33,442 bases of DNA from Clostridia bacterium. GTDB lineage: Bacteria > Bacillota > Clostridia > Christensenellales > DUVY01. Location: NCBI GenBank assembly GCA_026001225.1, contig BNZQ01000021.1, forward strand, positions 1-33,442, in the 5' to 3' direction. A model generated the notes under the pieces. The model made no database searches. It worked only from the letters and a program-made list of their open reading frames with translations, and was not told where the DNA came from. Below are positions 1 through 6,789 of this stretch, one piece after another (position 1 is the first letter of the stretch; each line of letters opens with the position of its first letter). The position numbers and the translations under genes are program-made.

Positions 1-2
1 TA

Positions 3-641
3 ATAGCGGCACGGGCGAGAGAAAATCAGTATTTGGGAGTAAACCAATATAGCCTTAGGACAAATTTGTCCGAACCCAAAACGCTCAATACCCGTAGAGA
101 ACTCGCAAAAATTTCCGGCGTAAGCGAAGGCACTCTCGCCAAGATTGAAAAGGTAGACAACGAAGCCCCCGCGCCGATCAAAGCGGCAATGGGCAAAACC
201 ATTTCGATTGACAAGGCGGCAAGGTTCAATTCTCTCTTAAAGGATTTGCCGGAATCGGAACGCGACGCGGAGGCCGAACGGCTCATCATGCGGGAATTTG
301 AGGAAAAAGAGGAGCAAATTCTGCGCGAGGAAAAAATAGCGAAGGTGCTTTGCAATATCATCTCCGCCGCGACGATTAACTATGAGTATCTTACGGCGGA
401 GTGCGTAAAGATTTATCTTAAAAAAAGCCCGTCGTCGGTTTTACAGCTTGTCGGCGATCTTAACCATGAAATCGGCTTGCTGATTCAACTGAAAGAATTG
501 TTTTTGCAAGCGGGCGGGATACAGGAGGAAGAAGATGAGTATCGCAACATGACGGACACGGCGGGTCAACTGATCGACGAGGCGTTGTCCGTTGTTCAAC
601 CGCGTGAGGAACGGCAGAGAAAATCGGAGTGCTATTTGTAA
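3..641 (+). CDS. ParB-like partition/DNA-binding protein, C-terminal part (5' end outside window)
   Basis: The frame is open from the first bases of the window: before the TTG at 33 it reads I-A-A-R-A-R-E-N-Q-Y-L-G, so the TTG is not the real start and the gene is cut by the window edge. The visible part has a helix-turn-helix signature (TRRELAKISGVSEGTLAKIE) preceded by the A-R-E-N-Q type stretch found in ParB/RepB-like proteins of Firmicute plasmids, phages and integrative elements. In that family the N-terminal ParB nuclease-fold domain comes first; here it would lie off-window. After the HTH comes a Glu/Lys-rich helical region, likely coiled coil, and an acidic C-terminus. These proteins usually bind DNA for element maintenance or regulation. 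The genes downstream are small accessory proteins and serine recombinases on the same strand, which fits one end of an integrative element. Family assignment is by motif memory only. Confidence 0.6.
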   Translation: MAARARENQYLGVNQYSLRTNLSEPKTLNTRRELAKISGVSEGTLAKIEKVDNEAPAPIKAAMGKTISIDKAARFNSLLKDLPESERDAEAERLIMREFEEKEEQILREEKIAKVLCNIISAATINYEYLTAECVKIYLKKSPSSVLQLVGDLNHEIGLLIQLKELFLQAGGIQEEEDEYRNMTDTAGQLIDEALSVVQPREERQRKSECYL

Positions 642-803
642 CACGGTTTCATTTTTTGTCTTGTAAAAACATCGAAAAATATTGTCTATACGGCGTGGGG
701 AAAGCGGATCGAGACTTATGTCGAGGCTATTTTTTCCGTGTTGCACAATCAAAAGAAACGTCAAAAATCGCCCCAAAACGGGGATCAAAAGGGGAGTAAA
801 AAA

Positions 804-968
804 ATGCCGAGATACGGTAAGAAATTCAAAGACGAATGGAAGTTTTTTATCCGTCCCGAAACGGGAAACGTAACCTATAATCCGCAATGTGTCGTTTGTG
901 TATACGATTGCAAACAGTCCTACAAGTGTCAGATCGTCGCTTGTAGAAGTTTTAAGAAAAAGGATTGA
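804..968 (+). CDS. small Cys-rich protein of unknown function (54 aa)
   Basis: The ATG at 804 follows a GGGGAG ribosome site at 791-796 at good spacing, which is why I prefer it to the longer frame starting at 738. The 54-residue product begins MPRYGKKFKDEWKFF and carries four cysteines, in the pattern C-V-V-C then C then C (residues about 30-48), spaced so that they could bind a zinc ion or form disulfides. It is rich in Lys, Arg and aromatic residues and has no signal peptide or membrane segment. It lies between a ParB-like gene and the DUF6870-like gene on the same strand, in the position where mobile elements of Clostridia often carry short accessory proteins. I do not recognise a named family and assign no function. 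Confidence 0.6.
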   Translation: MPRYGKKFKDEWKFFIRPETGNVTYNPQCVVCVYDCKQSYKCQIVACRSFKKKD

Positions 969-1120
969 GGGGGACAAGCCAAAGGTTCGTGTTTTAGTAA
1001 TTTTGGAGGGTATAATCTGTTTGATACATGTAAAGAAAAACAAATAAAAGCAAATGTATCACGGGACAAGCGGTATAAAGCATATAACTCGTAGGGAAAA
1101 ATCAAGGGGGATTTTGAGTT

Positions 1121-1375
1121 ATGATAACAAAGCATAGTTTAGAGGACATGCGGCAAATCAATATAGGGGACGTAAGCATAGAAAACCTTAAAGATATTTC
1201 GGAGGTAACCATTGACACAAAAAAGCCCGTTGAGGAAAGAATCCTGTCATTTATTGAACAAATAGGCAATCCGTATCTTTTCAAGGTCGGCAATACGCCC
1301 GTGAAGGTCGGTTTTAATGGAAACGGGTCTACGCTTCAAAAATGCTTGGAAATACTTTTTACACAATGCAGGTAA
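1121..1375 (+). CDS. DUF6870-like small protein (84 aa)
   Basis: The start ATG follows an AAGGGGG ribosome site at 1104-1110. The sequence pattern (MITKHSLEDMRQINIGDV, then a V-T-I-D-x(2)-K-P-V-E-E-R-I segment, then I-G-N-P-Y-x-F-K-V-G and V-K-V-G-F) matches the conserved layout of small uncharacterised proteins grouped as DUF6870, which are regularly encoded just upstream of serine recombinases in integrative elements of Firmicutes. No catalytic motif is apparent; the fold should be a small alpha/beta domain. The position, 92 bases before the first recombinase and on the same strand, agrees with that context. Its role is unknown; an accessory part in excision or regulation is only a guess from neighbourhood. 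Confidence 0.75.
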   Translation: MITKHSLEDMRQINIGDVSIENLKDISEVTIDTKKPVEERILSFIEQIGNPYLFKVGNTPVKVGFNGNGSTLQKCLEILFTQCR

Positions 1376-1467
1376 AAGAGGCTTGATGATTATTTGGCGA
1401 TATGCTATACGAATATCGTGTTAAAAGCGCCTATTGCTCTCGCCAAGTAAAACCCGGAGGAATCAAT

Positions 1468-3225
1468 ATGGCACGGACAAGCAAATATGCAAAAACGCTT
1501 GAAGCTCCGTCGTCCGCGGTTAAACGATGGAAAGCGGGGCTTTATTTGCGTTTATCAAAAGAGGACGGCGACAAGTCGGAGAGCGACAGCATCGCCAATC
1601 AAAGACTGCTCGGGGAAGATTTTTTAATTGAGAATCCCGATATCGATGTCATGGATATTTATTCCGACGACGGCTTTACCGGGGCAAACTTTAACCGGCC
1701 GGATTTTCAAAGACTGATTGAGGACATAAGGTTAGGCGAGCTTAACTGTGTTATCGTTAAGGATTTATCGCGTTTCGGCAGAAATTATATCGAAGCGGGG
1801 CAGTATTTAGAAATCTTTTTCCCCGTTATGGAAATCCGCTTTATATCCATTCTTGACTGCATTGACAGTTTTTTAAATCCCGATTCCATGAATAATATTT
1901 CCGTTTCTTTTAAGAACGTCATGAACGAAGAATACTGCCGTCAGACCTCTATCAACGTCAAAAGCACGCTCAGGTTAAAACGCGAAAACGGGGAACATGT
2001 CGGTTCCTTTGCGCTGTACGGCTATGCAAAGGCCCCTGAAAATAAGAATGCTCTTATTATAGACGAGGAAGCCGCCGTAACCGTCCGGCTTATATTCAAT
2101 CTGTTTTCGGAGGGCAAGGCGATCAGTCGGATTCGGATTATTCTGAATGAATTGGGCATACCCAATCCGACAACTTACAAACGATTAAAAGGTATGAGGT
2201 ATAAATCACCTAATTGTAAGCATGACGGGCTATGGAGTATCGCAACCGTAAGGCTTATTTTGACAAACAGAATGTACGTAGGGGATATGGTGCAAGGCAG
2301 ACGTGAAAAGATAAGCCATAAAATTGGCAAAATCAGAGCGATTAAAGAGGAAAATTGGGCTGTCAAGGAAGATACCCACGCGCCCATTATCGACAAGACA
2401 ACCTTTTTTAATGTGCAAGGAATGATGAAACGCGATACAAGAATTTCTCAAACAAACAAGGAACTAAGCCTTTTTGCCGGCTTTCTAAAATGTGCGGATT
2501 GCGGCAGGGCGCTTGTAAGAAAAGCATATAATAAATCGGTATTACACCGATTTGCTCGCTCCTCCTCACAACCCTTGCAAGCAAGTTGCTCGTCGCCGCG
2601 TAATAAAAAACGCAGAAAAGAATACGTATATTATATTTGCAATACATACGCAAGCCTCAAAAAAAGCGCCTGTACAAGGCACAGTATTCGTTCGGACATA
2701 CTTGAAAAAGTCGTCTTTGCCGTTATTGTAAAACAAATAGATATGGCGGTGGGGATGATTGACCTTATTGAGCAAATCAACAAGGCGCCTATAAAGACAG
2801 CGGCTACGGCAAGTATGCAAAGCGCACTTCGGGCAAAAGAGAAAGAGAAAGCAAAAATAGAGAATATTCTGCTCGGTTTGTATCCCGATTGGAAAAACGA
2901 CCTAATCGGCAAGGAACAATATGTTGCTTTGAAGGCAAAATACGAAGCGGAATTGGAGAGAATGAACGGTATTTTGAGCGGACTCAAAAAAACATGTGAC
3001 AGGGAAAAAGAGGGCATTGACGGCACAAACGATTTTTTACAAAACTTTATTCAGTTTGAAAATATCGAAAAACTGTCAAGGAGAGTTTTGATCGGGCTTG
3101 TCGATTGTATTACTATTCGCGAGGGAGGAGGCGTTGAAATTAACTTTAAATTTCAGGACGCGCATCAAAGGGCGGCGGAATACATTGCAACAAACGGCGG
3201 CTTGCCGACCGGCGCCGCCGCGTAG
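1468..3225 (+). CDS. large serine recombinase 1 (585 aa), carrying an in-frame insertion
   Basis: Site-specific recombinase that cuts and rejoins DNA through a phosphoserine link. I chose ATG 1468 because it follows CGGAGG at 1455-1460; the frame is open upstream to 1402 but without such a site. Domains in order: resolvase catalytic domain with the nucleophile in Y-L-R-L-S (Ser30) and the F-G-R-N-Y motif; the Recombinase domain (about residues 180-300); a zinc ribbon beginning C-A-D-C-G and closing with Y-I-C and A-C-T; a coiled-coil helix; a C-terminal beta region. It is a clear paralogue of the next gene. Oddities: where the neighbour keeps D-I-S and F-A-P-Y-G-Y, this copy has Q-T-S and F-A-L-Y-G-Y, and its zinc ribbon holds 24 extra residues from a 72-bp insertion (2529-2607). 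It may be decaying, or may act only alongside its neighbour. Confidence 0.95.
   Translation: MARTSKYAKTLEAPSSAVKRWKAGLYLRLSKEDGDKSESDSIANQRLLGEDFLIENPDIDVMDIYSDDGFTGANFNRPDFQRLIEDIRLGELNCVIVKDLSRFGRNYIEAGQYLEIFFPVMEIRFISILDCIDSFLNPDSMNNISVSFKNVMNEEYCRQTSINVKSTLRLKRENGEHVGSFALYGYAKAPENKNALIIDEEAAVTVRLIFNLFSEGKAISRIRIILNELGIPNPTTYKRLKGMRYKSPNCKHDGLWSIATVRLILTNRMYVGDMVQGRREKISHKIGKIRAIKEENWAVKEDTHAPIIDKTTFFNVQGMMKRDTRISQTNKELSLFAGFLKCADCGRALVRKAYNKSVLHRFARSSSQPLQASCSSPRNKKRRKEYVYYICNTYASLKKSACTRHSIRSDILEKVVFAVIVKQIDMAVGMIDLIEQINKAPIKTAATASMQSALRAKEKEKAKIENILLGLYPDWKNDLIGKEQYVALKAKYEAELERMNGILSGLKKTCDREKEGIDGTNDFLQNFIQFENIEKLSRRVLIGLVDCITIREGGGVEINFKFQDAHQRAAEYIATNGGLPTGAAA
2529..2607. repeat. 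72-bp in-frame insertion with 7-bp target duplication (TAATAAA)
   Basis: TAATAAA occurs at 2529-2535 and again at 2601-2607, exactly 72 bases apart. Removing one copy plus the 65 bases between them restores a zinc-ribbon linker (R-K-A-Y-N-K-K-R-R-K-E-Y-V-Y-Y) of the length seen in the sister recombinase. The insert keeps the frame and has no stop codon. It contains short self-complementary stretches (ATCGGT/ACCGAT at its left end, CTTGCAAG in the middle) and a TTGCTCG direct repeat. It resembles a small palindromic-type insertion that tolerates coding sequence. The family is unknown. Confidence 0.75.
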
Positions 3226-3416
3226 CTTATTGAACGGGCTTTTTTCTTTAAGTAAGCAGGTCAAAGGATGCCCGTCAAAAGAAAACCGCCCGAGGGAAAA
3301 AGAAAAAGCGGATAAAGAATAAAGGAAAAAGCCCGTCACGGGAGGAATGCCCCGCGGCTTGCCGCGTACATTTATGTTAATCAGCGGTTATTGAATACGG
3401 CGCGGGAGGCGATACT

Positions 3417-5081
3417 ATGAGTTCGGGAAGAACAAGCAGGGATGCGGTGAATACGTTCGGCACGAAACTGCCGGAATGGCAATGCGGCGTTTATTTAAGG
3501 CTGTCAAGAGAGGACGGCGATAAAATGGAGAGCGACAGCATTGCCAACCAAAGAAGGATAACCGATAAGTTCATTGAGAAAAATCCCGAATTAAATGTTT
3601 ATGATACTTATATCGACGACGGGTTTTCGGGAACAAATTTTAACCGCCCGAATGTAATCCGATTATTGGAGGACATAAAAAGCAGGAAAGTGAACTGTCT
3701 TATTGTAAAAGACCTGTCGCGCTTCGGGCGCAACTACCACGAGGTAGGGCGGTACATCGAGGTTGTTTTTCCGCTGCTTAGGTTGCGGTTTATATCCGTA
3801 AATGATACGATTGACAGCTACAAGAATCCGGCGTCCGTCAACTCGTCCGTGTCGTTCAAAAATGTAATGAACGACGAATACGGACGGGACATTTCAAACA
3901 AGGTAAAGGGTACTTTTAACGCAAAGCGGAAAAGAGGCGATTTTATCGGCTCGTTCGCTCCGTACGGATATAGGAAAAGCCCGGAGAACCATAACAAGTT
4001 AATTATCGATCAAGAAGCCGCCGAAAACGTGAGAATGATTTATCAAATGTTTCTTGACGGAATGAGCGTTTTTAATATTTGCGGAAAATTGGGAGAAATG
4101 GAAATACCGAACCCTACGGCGTATAAGGTGGGAAAGGGATATAAAGCCCAACGCAAAACTACGGAAAAAACGAAAGGCTTGTGGGGAGATAATACAGTCA
4201 GGCGTTTGTTGCAAAGCAGGGTATATTTGGGCGATTTGATCCAAAAGAGGAATGAAAGCGTCAGTTATAAATTGCGGGTCAACAGAATGGTTCCGAAAGA
4301 GAAGAACATAGTCGTAAAAAACAATCACGAACCGATTATTGACATAGATACTTTTGATAGGGCGCAAGCCTTATTTAAGCGCGATTCGTGGCAGCCGAGA
4401 AAGGAAGGCGCGGCTGTGAACGACGTCGGGAACGGCGCTATTTTCGTAGGGTATGTTAAATGCGCGGATTGCGGCAGAACTATGAACAGGGCCCATGTGG
4501 TACGGCCGTACAAGAGATATTATTATTTTAAATGCGCTACATATCGGTTATGGAAAAGATGCACAATACATTCCACGCCGGTTGAAAAAATAGAGAAGGC
4601 GGTTTTGGCTCTCATTCAAAAACACGTTGCGATTGCCGTTGAAACGGAAAGTCTATTAAAGGTTATCCATGAATCGCCCGTGCGGAATAATGCGCTGATG
4701 AGAGTAAAAAAAGCCATAGAGAACAAGGTATCGGAGAGGGCAAAACTTACAAGGTATCTAAACGATCTATATCCCGATTTCAAAGACGAACTTATAACCA
4801 AAGAACAATATTTGCAATTCAAAAATGAGAGCGAGGCTTTCATTGCCGAAATAGACGCCGCGCTTAAAACATTGAACGAGCAAGCTGTGAGAGAGGAAAA
4901 CGGGATTGACGATTCAAACGACTTTATAGCCGCCTTTAAAAAATACCGAAACATAACCGCGCTTACAAGAGAAATCGTGGTAGAGCTTATTGATATGATT
5001 TATGTTGAGGAAAGCGGCGGAATCAGAATAGACCTTAAATACCGTGACCTCTTCGAGCGGCTTTTAGAGGTATCAAGGTAA
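3417..5081 (+). CDS. large serine recombinase 2 (554 aa)
   Basis: Paralogue of the preceding recombinase, in tandem on the same strand after a 191-bp gap in which I see no gene of usable length. The ATG at 3417 follows a GGGAGG site. The catalytic domain has the nucleophile in Y-L-R-L-S (Ser30), then S-I-A-N-Q, D-D-G-F-S-G-T-N-F-N-R-P, and F-G-R-N-Y. The Recombinase domain carries D-I-S-N-K-V and F-A-P-Y-G-Y, close to the family norm. The zinc ribbon runs C-A-D-C-G to F-K-C and R-C-T, with a linker of ordinary length; a coiled-coil segment and C-terminal beta strands follow. Every feature expected of an active enzyme is present. Tandem recombinase pairs of this kind mark one end of many Clostridial integrative elements; the attachment site was not found. 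The gene converges on the ATPase gene, with a MITE between them. Confidence 0.95.
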   Translation: MSSGRTSRDAVNTFGTKLPEWQCGVYLRLSREDGDKMESDSIANQRRITDKFIEKNPELNVYDTYIDDGFSGTNFNRPNVIRLLEDIKSRKVNCLIVKDLSRFGRNYHEVGRYIEVVFPLLRLRFISVNDTIDSYKNPASVNSSVSFKNVMNDEYGRDISNKVKGTFNAKRKRGDFIGSFAPYGYRKSPENHNKLIIDQEAAENVRMIYQMFLDGMSVFNICGKLGEMEIPNPTAYKVGKGYKAQRKTTEKTKGLWGDNTVRRLLQSRVYLGDLIQKRNESVSYKLRVNRMVPKEKNIVVKNNHEPIIDIDTFDRAQALFKRDSWQPRKEGAAVNDVGNGAIFVGYVKCADCGRTMNRAHVVRPYKRYYYFKCATYRLWKRCTIHSTPVEKIEKAVLALIQKHVAIAVETESLLKVIHESPVRNNALMRVKKAIENKVSERAKLTRYLNDLYPDFKDELITKEQYLQFKNESEAFIAEIDAALKTLNEQAVREENGIDDSNDFIAAFKKYRNITALTREIVVELIDMIYVEESGGIRIDLKYRDLFERLLEVSR

Positions 5082-5117
5082 CGCCGCACTCTCATTGCGC
5101 GGTGTTGCCTAAATTCG

Positions 5118-5291
5118 GGGAGTGGACAAGTCGCACTGACGGTGCGAAACACCTAACAATCTTTTTGGATCTTTTTGGACTAAACCCGCCAAAAATGCTC
5201 GACCGTAGCGGTGCTACGGTCTGCGCTTTTTGACAATTTTATTCTAAAAAATATCTCAAAAATATTTTTGCAGTGCGACTTGTCCACTCCC
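5118..5291. mobile_element. MITE, 174 bp, 21-bp perfect terminal inverted repeats, 8-bp target duplication
   Basis: Bases 5118-5138 (GGGAGTGGACAAGTC, then GCACTG) are the exact reverse complement of 5271-5291. The element is flanked by TAAATTCG at 5110-5117 and again at 5292-5299, a clean 8-bp target duplication. It has no coding capacity. Inside are a TCGCAC/GTGCGA hairpin next to the left end (5131-5147), a tandem CTTTTTGGA repeat (5161-5179) and a strong central hairpin (5201-5221). The outer GGAGTGGACAAGT matches the start of the IS at 33318, so that IS family is the likely source of transposase. Perfect ends suggest a recent insertion. Confidence 0.9.
5191..5231. terminator. bidirectional intrinsic terminator inside the MITE
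   Basis: GACCGTAGC (5201-5209) and GCTACGGTC (5213-5221) pair around a 3-base GGT loop. The stem is preceded by AAAAA and followed by TTTTT (5227-5231), so each strand reads as stem-loop plus U-run. It sits between the convergent recombinase 2 and ATPase genes and could end transcription from both sides. Confidence 0.55.
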
Positions 5292-6605
5292 TAAATTCGC
5301 TATGCAAGACGCGGCATAAAGGGGGATAGATTTGATGCGATTCTCGAATCCGAAATTTTTGGATGACACGCGGACGGAATAATCGGGTTTGAAAGCCTCG
5401 ACATAGGCTTTTAAACTTTTCGATTTCGTGTTTTCCGCCGCCTTGCATTCGACGGGGATCAATTTTCCTCCGATTTGCAAAACAAAATCCACCTCGGCTC
5501 TGCCGCCGCTTTCCCAATAATAAATCGAATGTCCCGCGGCGGTCAGCTCTTGGGCGAGATAATTTTCGGTCAGCGCGCCTTTCGCTTCGCCGCCGATACT
5601 AAAATCGGACAATAGTATTTCCGGCGAAACGGCGAATTTGGAACAAAGCAACCCCACGTCCGAGAAATAGATTTTGTAACTCGTCATATCCTTGTAAAAT
5701 TCGGCGGGGGTATTGACCGTATTCATTTTAAAGCATTGCAAGGCAATTCCCGCTTTTGCAATCCATGTGATGGAATTCTCATAATCTTTGGCGCGCGCGC
5801 CGCTTTTTATGATTCCGTATTGAAATTTTCTGTTTTCTTTGGATAGTTGCGACGGTATGCTGTTATAGACCGCCTCATGCCGTACCGCTTCGAGCCGATC
5901 CGAATATTTTACCATATCGGCGGTGTAATCCGCCACGATTTTATGTTGTTTCGCGCGCATAAAATCAAAATCCATGCGTTCCAAATATTCCGCGACACAT
6001 TCCGGCATACCGCCGACCAAAATATAGGTTTTATAGAGTTCGAGCGCCTTTAAATGCAAAGGCTCCGACAACGGCTTATTATTTGAAAACGATTCCTCGA
6101 TTAAAGCGGCTAAATCCCCGTATCCGGCCGCCCATAAAAATTCCTTGAAATTCATCGGATACATTTTGAGACCGTTGGTTTTCCCGACGGGGAATGATAT
6201 TTTTTCGGCGTTGCTCTCACGGTTCAAGGCGATGCCCAACAAACTGCCGGCGCAAATAATATGGTATTCCGGCGCGGTTTCACAGAAGTATTTTAAAGAT
6301 GTAAGGGCGGCGGGGCAAGCTTGAATTTCATCAAAGATAATGAGCGCGGAGCCTTTTTGGATCGATTTGCCCGATAGGGCGGAAAGCTCGCGGACGATCC
6401 TTTCGGGATTTAAGTCCTCGCAAAAAATCCGATTCAACGGCTTATTGCCCTCAAAATTAAAGTATGCGACGTTCGGATAGTTTTTCTTGCCGAAATCGAG
6501 CATCGTGTAAGTCTTTCCGATTTGGCGCGCGCCGTCGATAATCAACGGCTTGCGCTTCGGCTCGTTTTTCCATGCAAGGAGATTTTCCTCAATGATTCTT
6601 TTCAT
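5256..6605 (-). CDS. AAA_14/DUF4143-type ATPase (449 aa), C-terminus rewritten by MITE
   Basis: P-loop ATPase of the two-domain family with an N-terminal AAA_14 domain and a C-terminal DUF4143 domain. Walker A is G-A-R-Q-I-G-K-T (residues 25-32); Walker B is L-I-I-F-D-E-I-Q (88-95). The C-terminal part has R-A-E-V-D-F-V-L then I-P-V-E-C-K-A, a PD-(D/E)xK nuclease-like arrangement known in this family. The family is widespread in bacteria, often in accessory regions; its cellular role is not established. I prefer the start at 6605 over 6626 because the upstream ATG lies inside the promoter, before the predicted transcription start. The last 11 residues (GSGQVALQKYF) and the stop are encoded by the MITE. 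Deleting the MITE and one target copy gives an ancestral end G-N-T-A-Q with a stop at 5092-5094. The catalytic part is intact, so the gene is probably functional. Confidence 0.9.
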   Translation of the reverse strand: MKRIIEENLLAWKNEPKRKPLIIDGARQIGKTYTMLDFGKKNYPNVAYFNFEGNKPLNRIFCEDLNPERIVRELSALSGKSIQKGSALIIFDEIQACPAALTSLKYFCETAPEYHIICAGSLLGIALNRESNAEKISFPVGKTNGLKMYPMNFKEFLWAAGYGDLAALIEESFSNNKPLSEPLHLKALELYKTYILVGGMPECVAEYLERMDFDFMRAKQHKIVADYTADMVKYSDRLEAVRHEAVYNSIPSQLSKENRKFQYGIIKSGARAKDYENSITWIAKAGIALQCFKMNTVNTPAEFYKDMTSYKIYFSDVGLLCSKFAVSPEILLSDFSIGGEAKGALTENYLAQELTAAGHSIYYWESGGRAEVDFVLQIGGKLIPVECKAAENTKSKSLKAYVEAFKPDYSVRVSSKNFGFENRIKSIPLYAASCIANLGSGQVALQKYF

Positions 6606-6613
6606 ATTTACAT

Positions 6614-6642
6614 AGTATAATCGCATTCATGAAGTTTGTCAA
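6614..6642 (-). promoter_or_regulatory. sigma-A promoter of the ATPase gene, predicting a leaderless mRNA
   Basis: On the minus strand, TTGACA (6642-6637), a 17-base spacer and TATACT (6619-6614) make a near-consensus promoter. The ATG at 6605 begins 9 bases after the -10 box, so transcription would start within about two bases of the start codon, and no ribosome site precedes it. Confidence 0.75.
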
Positions 6643-6789
6643 GCGAAATAAACATTTTTATGTACGAAAAAGTGTGAAATTAGTCGAATATAAATTTTCC
6701 TAAACTTGTTGAAACTGATTGACAACAACGCCCGCGGCATTGCAGCCTATACCCATGCACATGCACGGGAACGGAAAAGACATCGGGTT

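Noticed and set aside
1011..1016. TATAAT upstream of the DUF6870-like gene
   Set aside because: No usable -35 sequence and no extended -10 element; not enough to call a promoter.
441..1043. 200-codon minus-strand frame over the ParB-like gene end and following gap
   Set aside because: No ribosome site or family motif, and it overlaps two plus-strand genes with better support.
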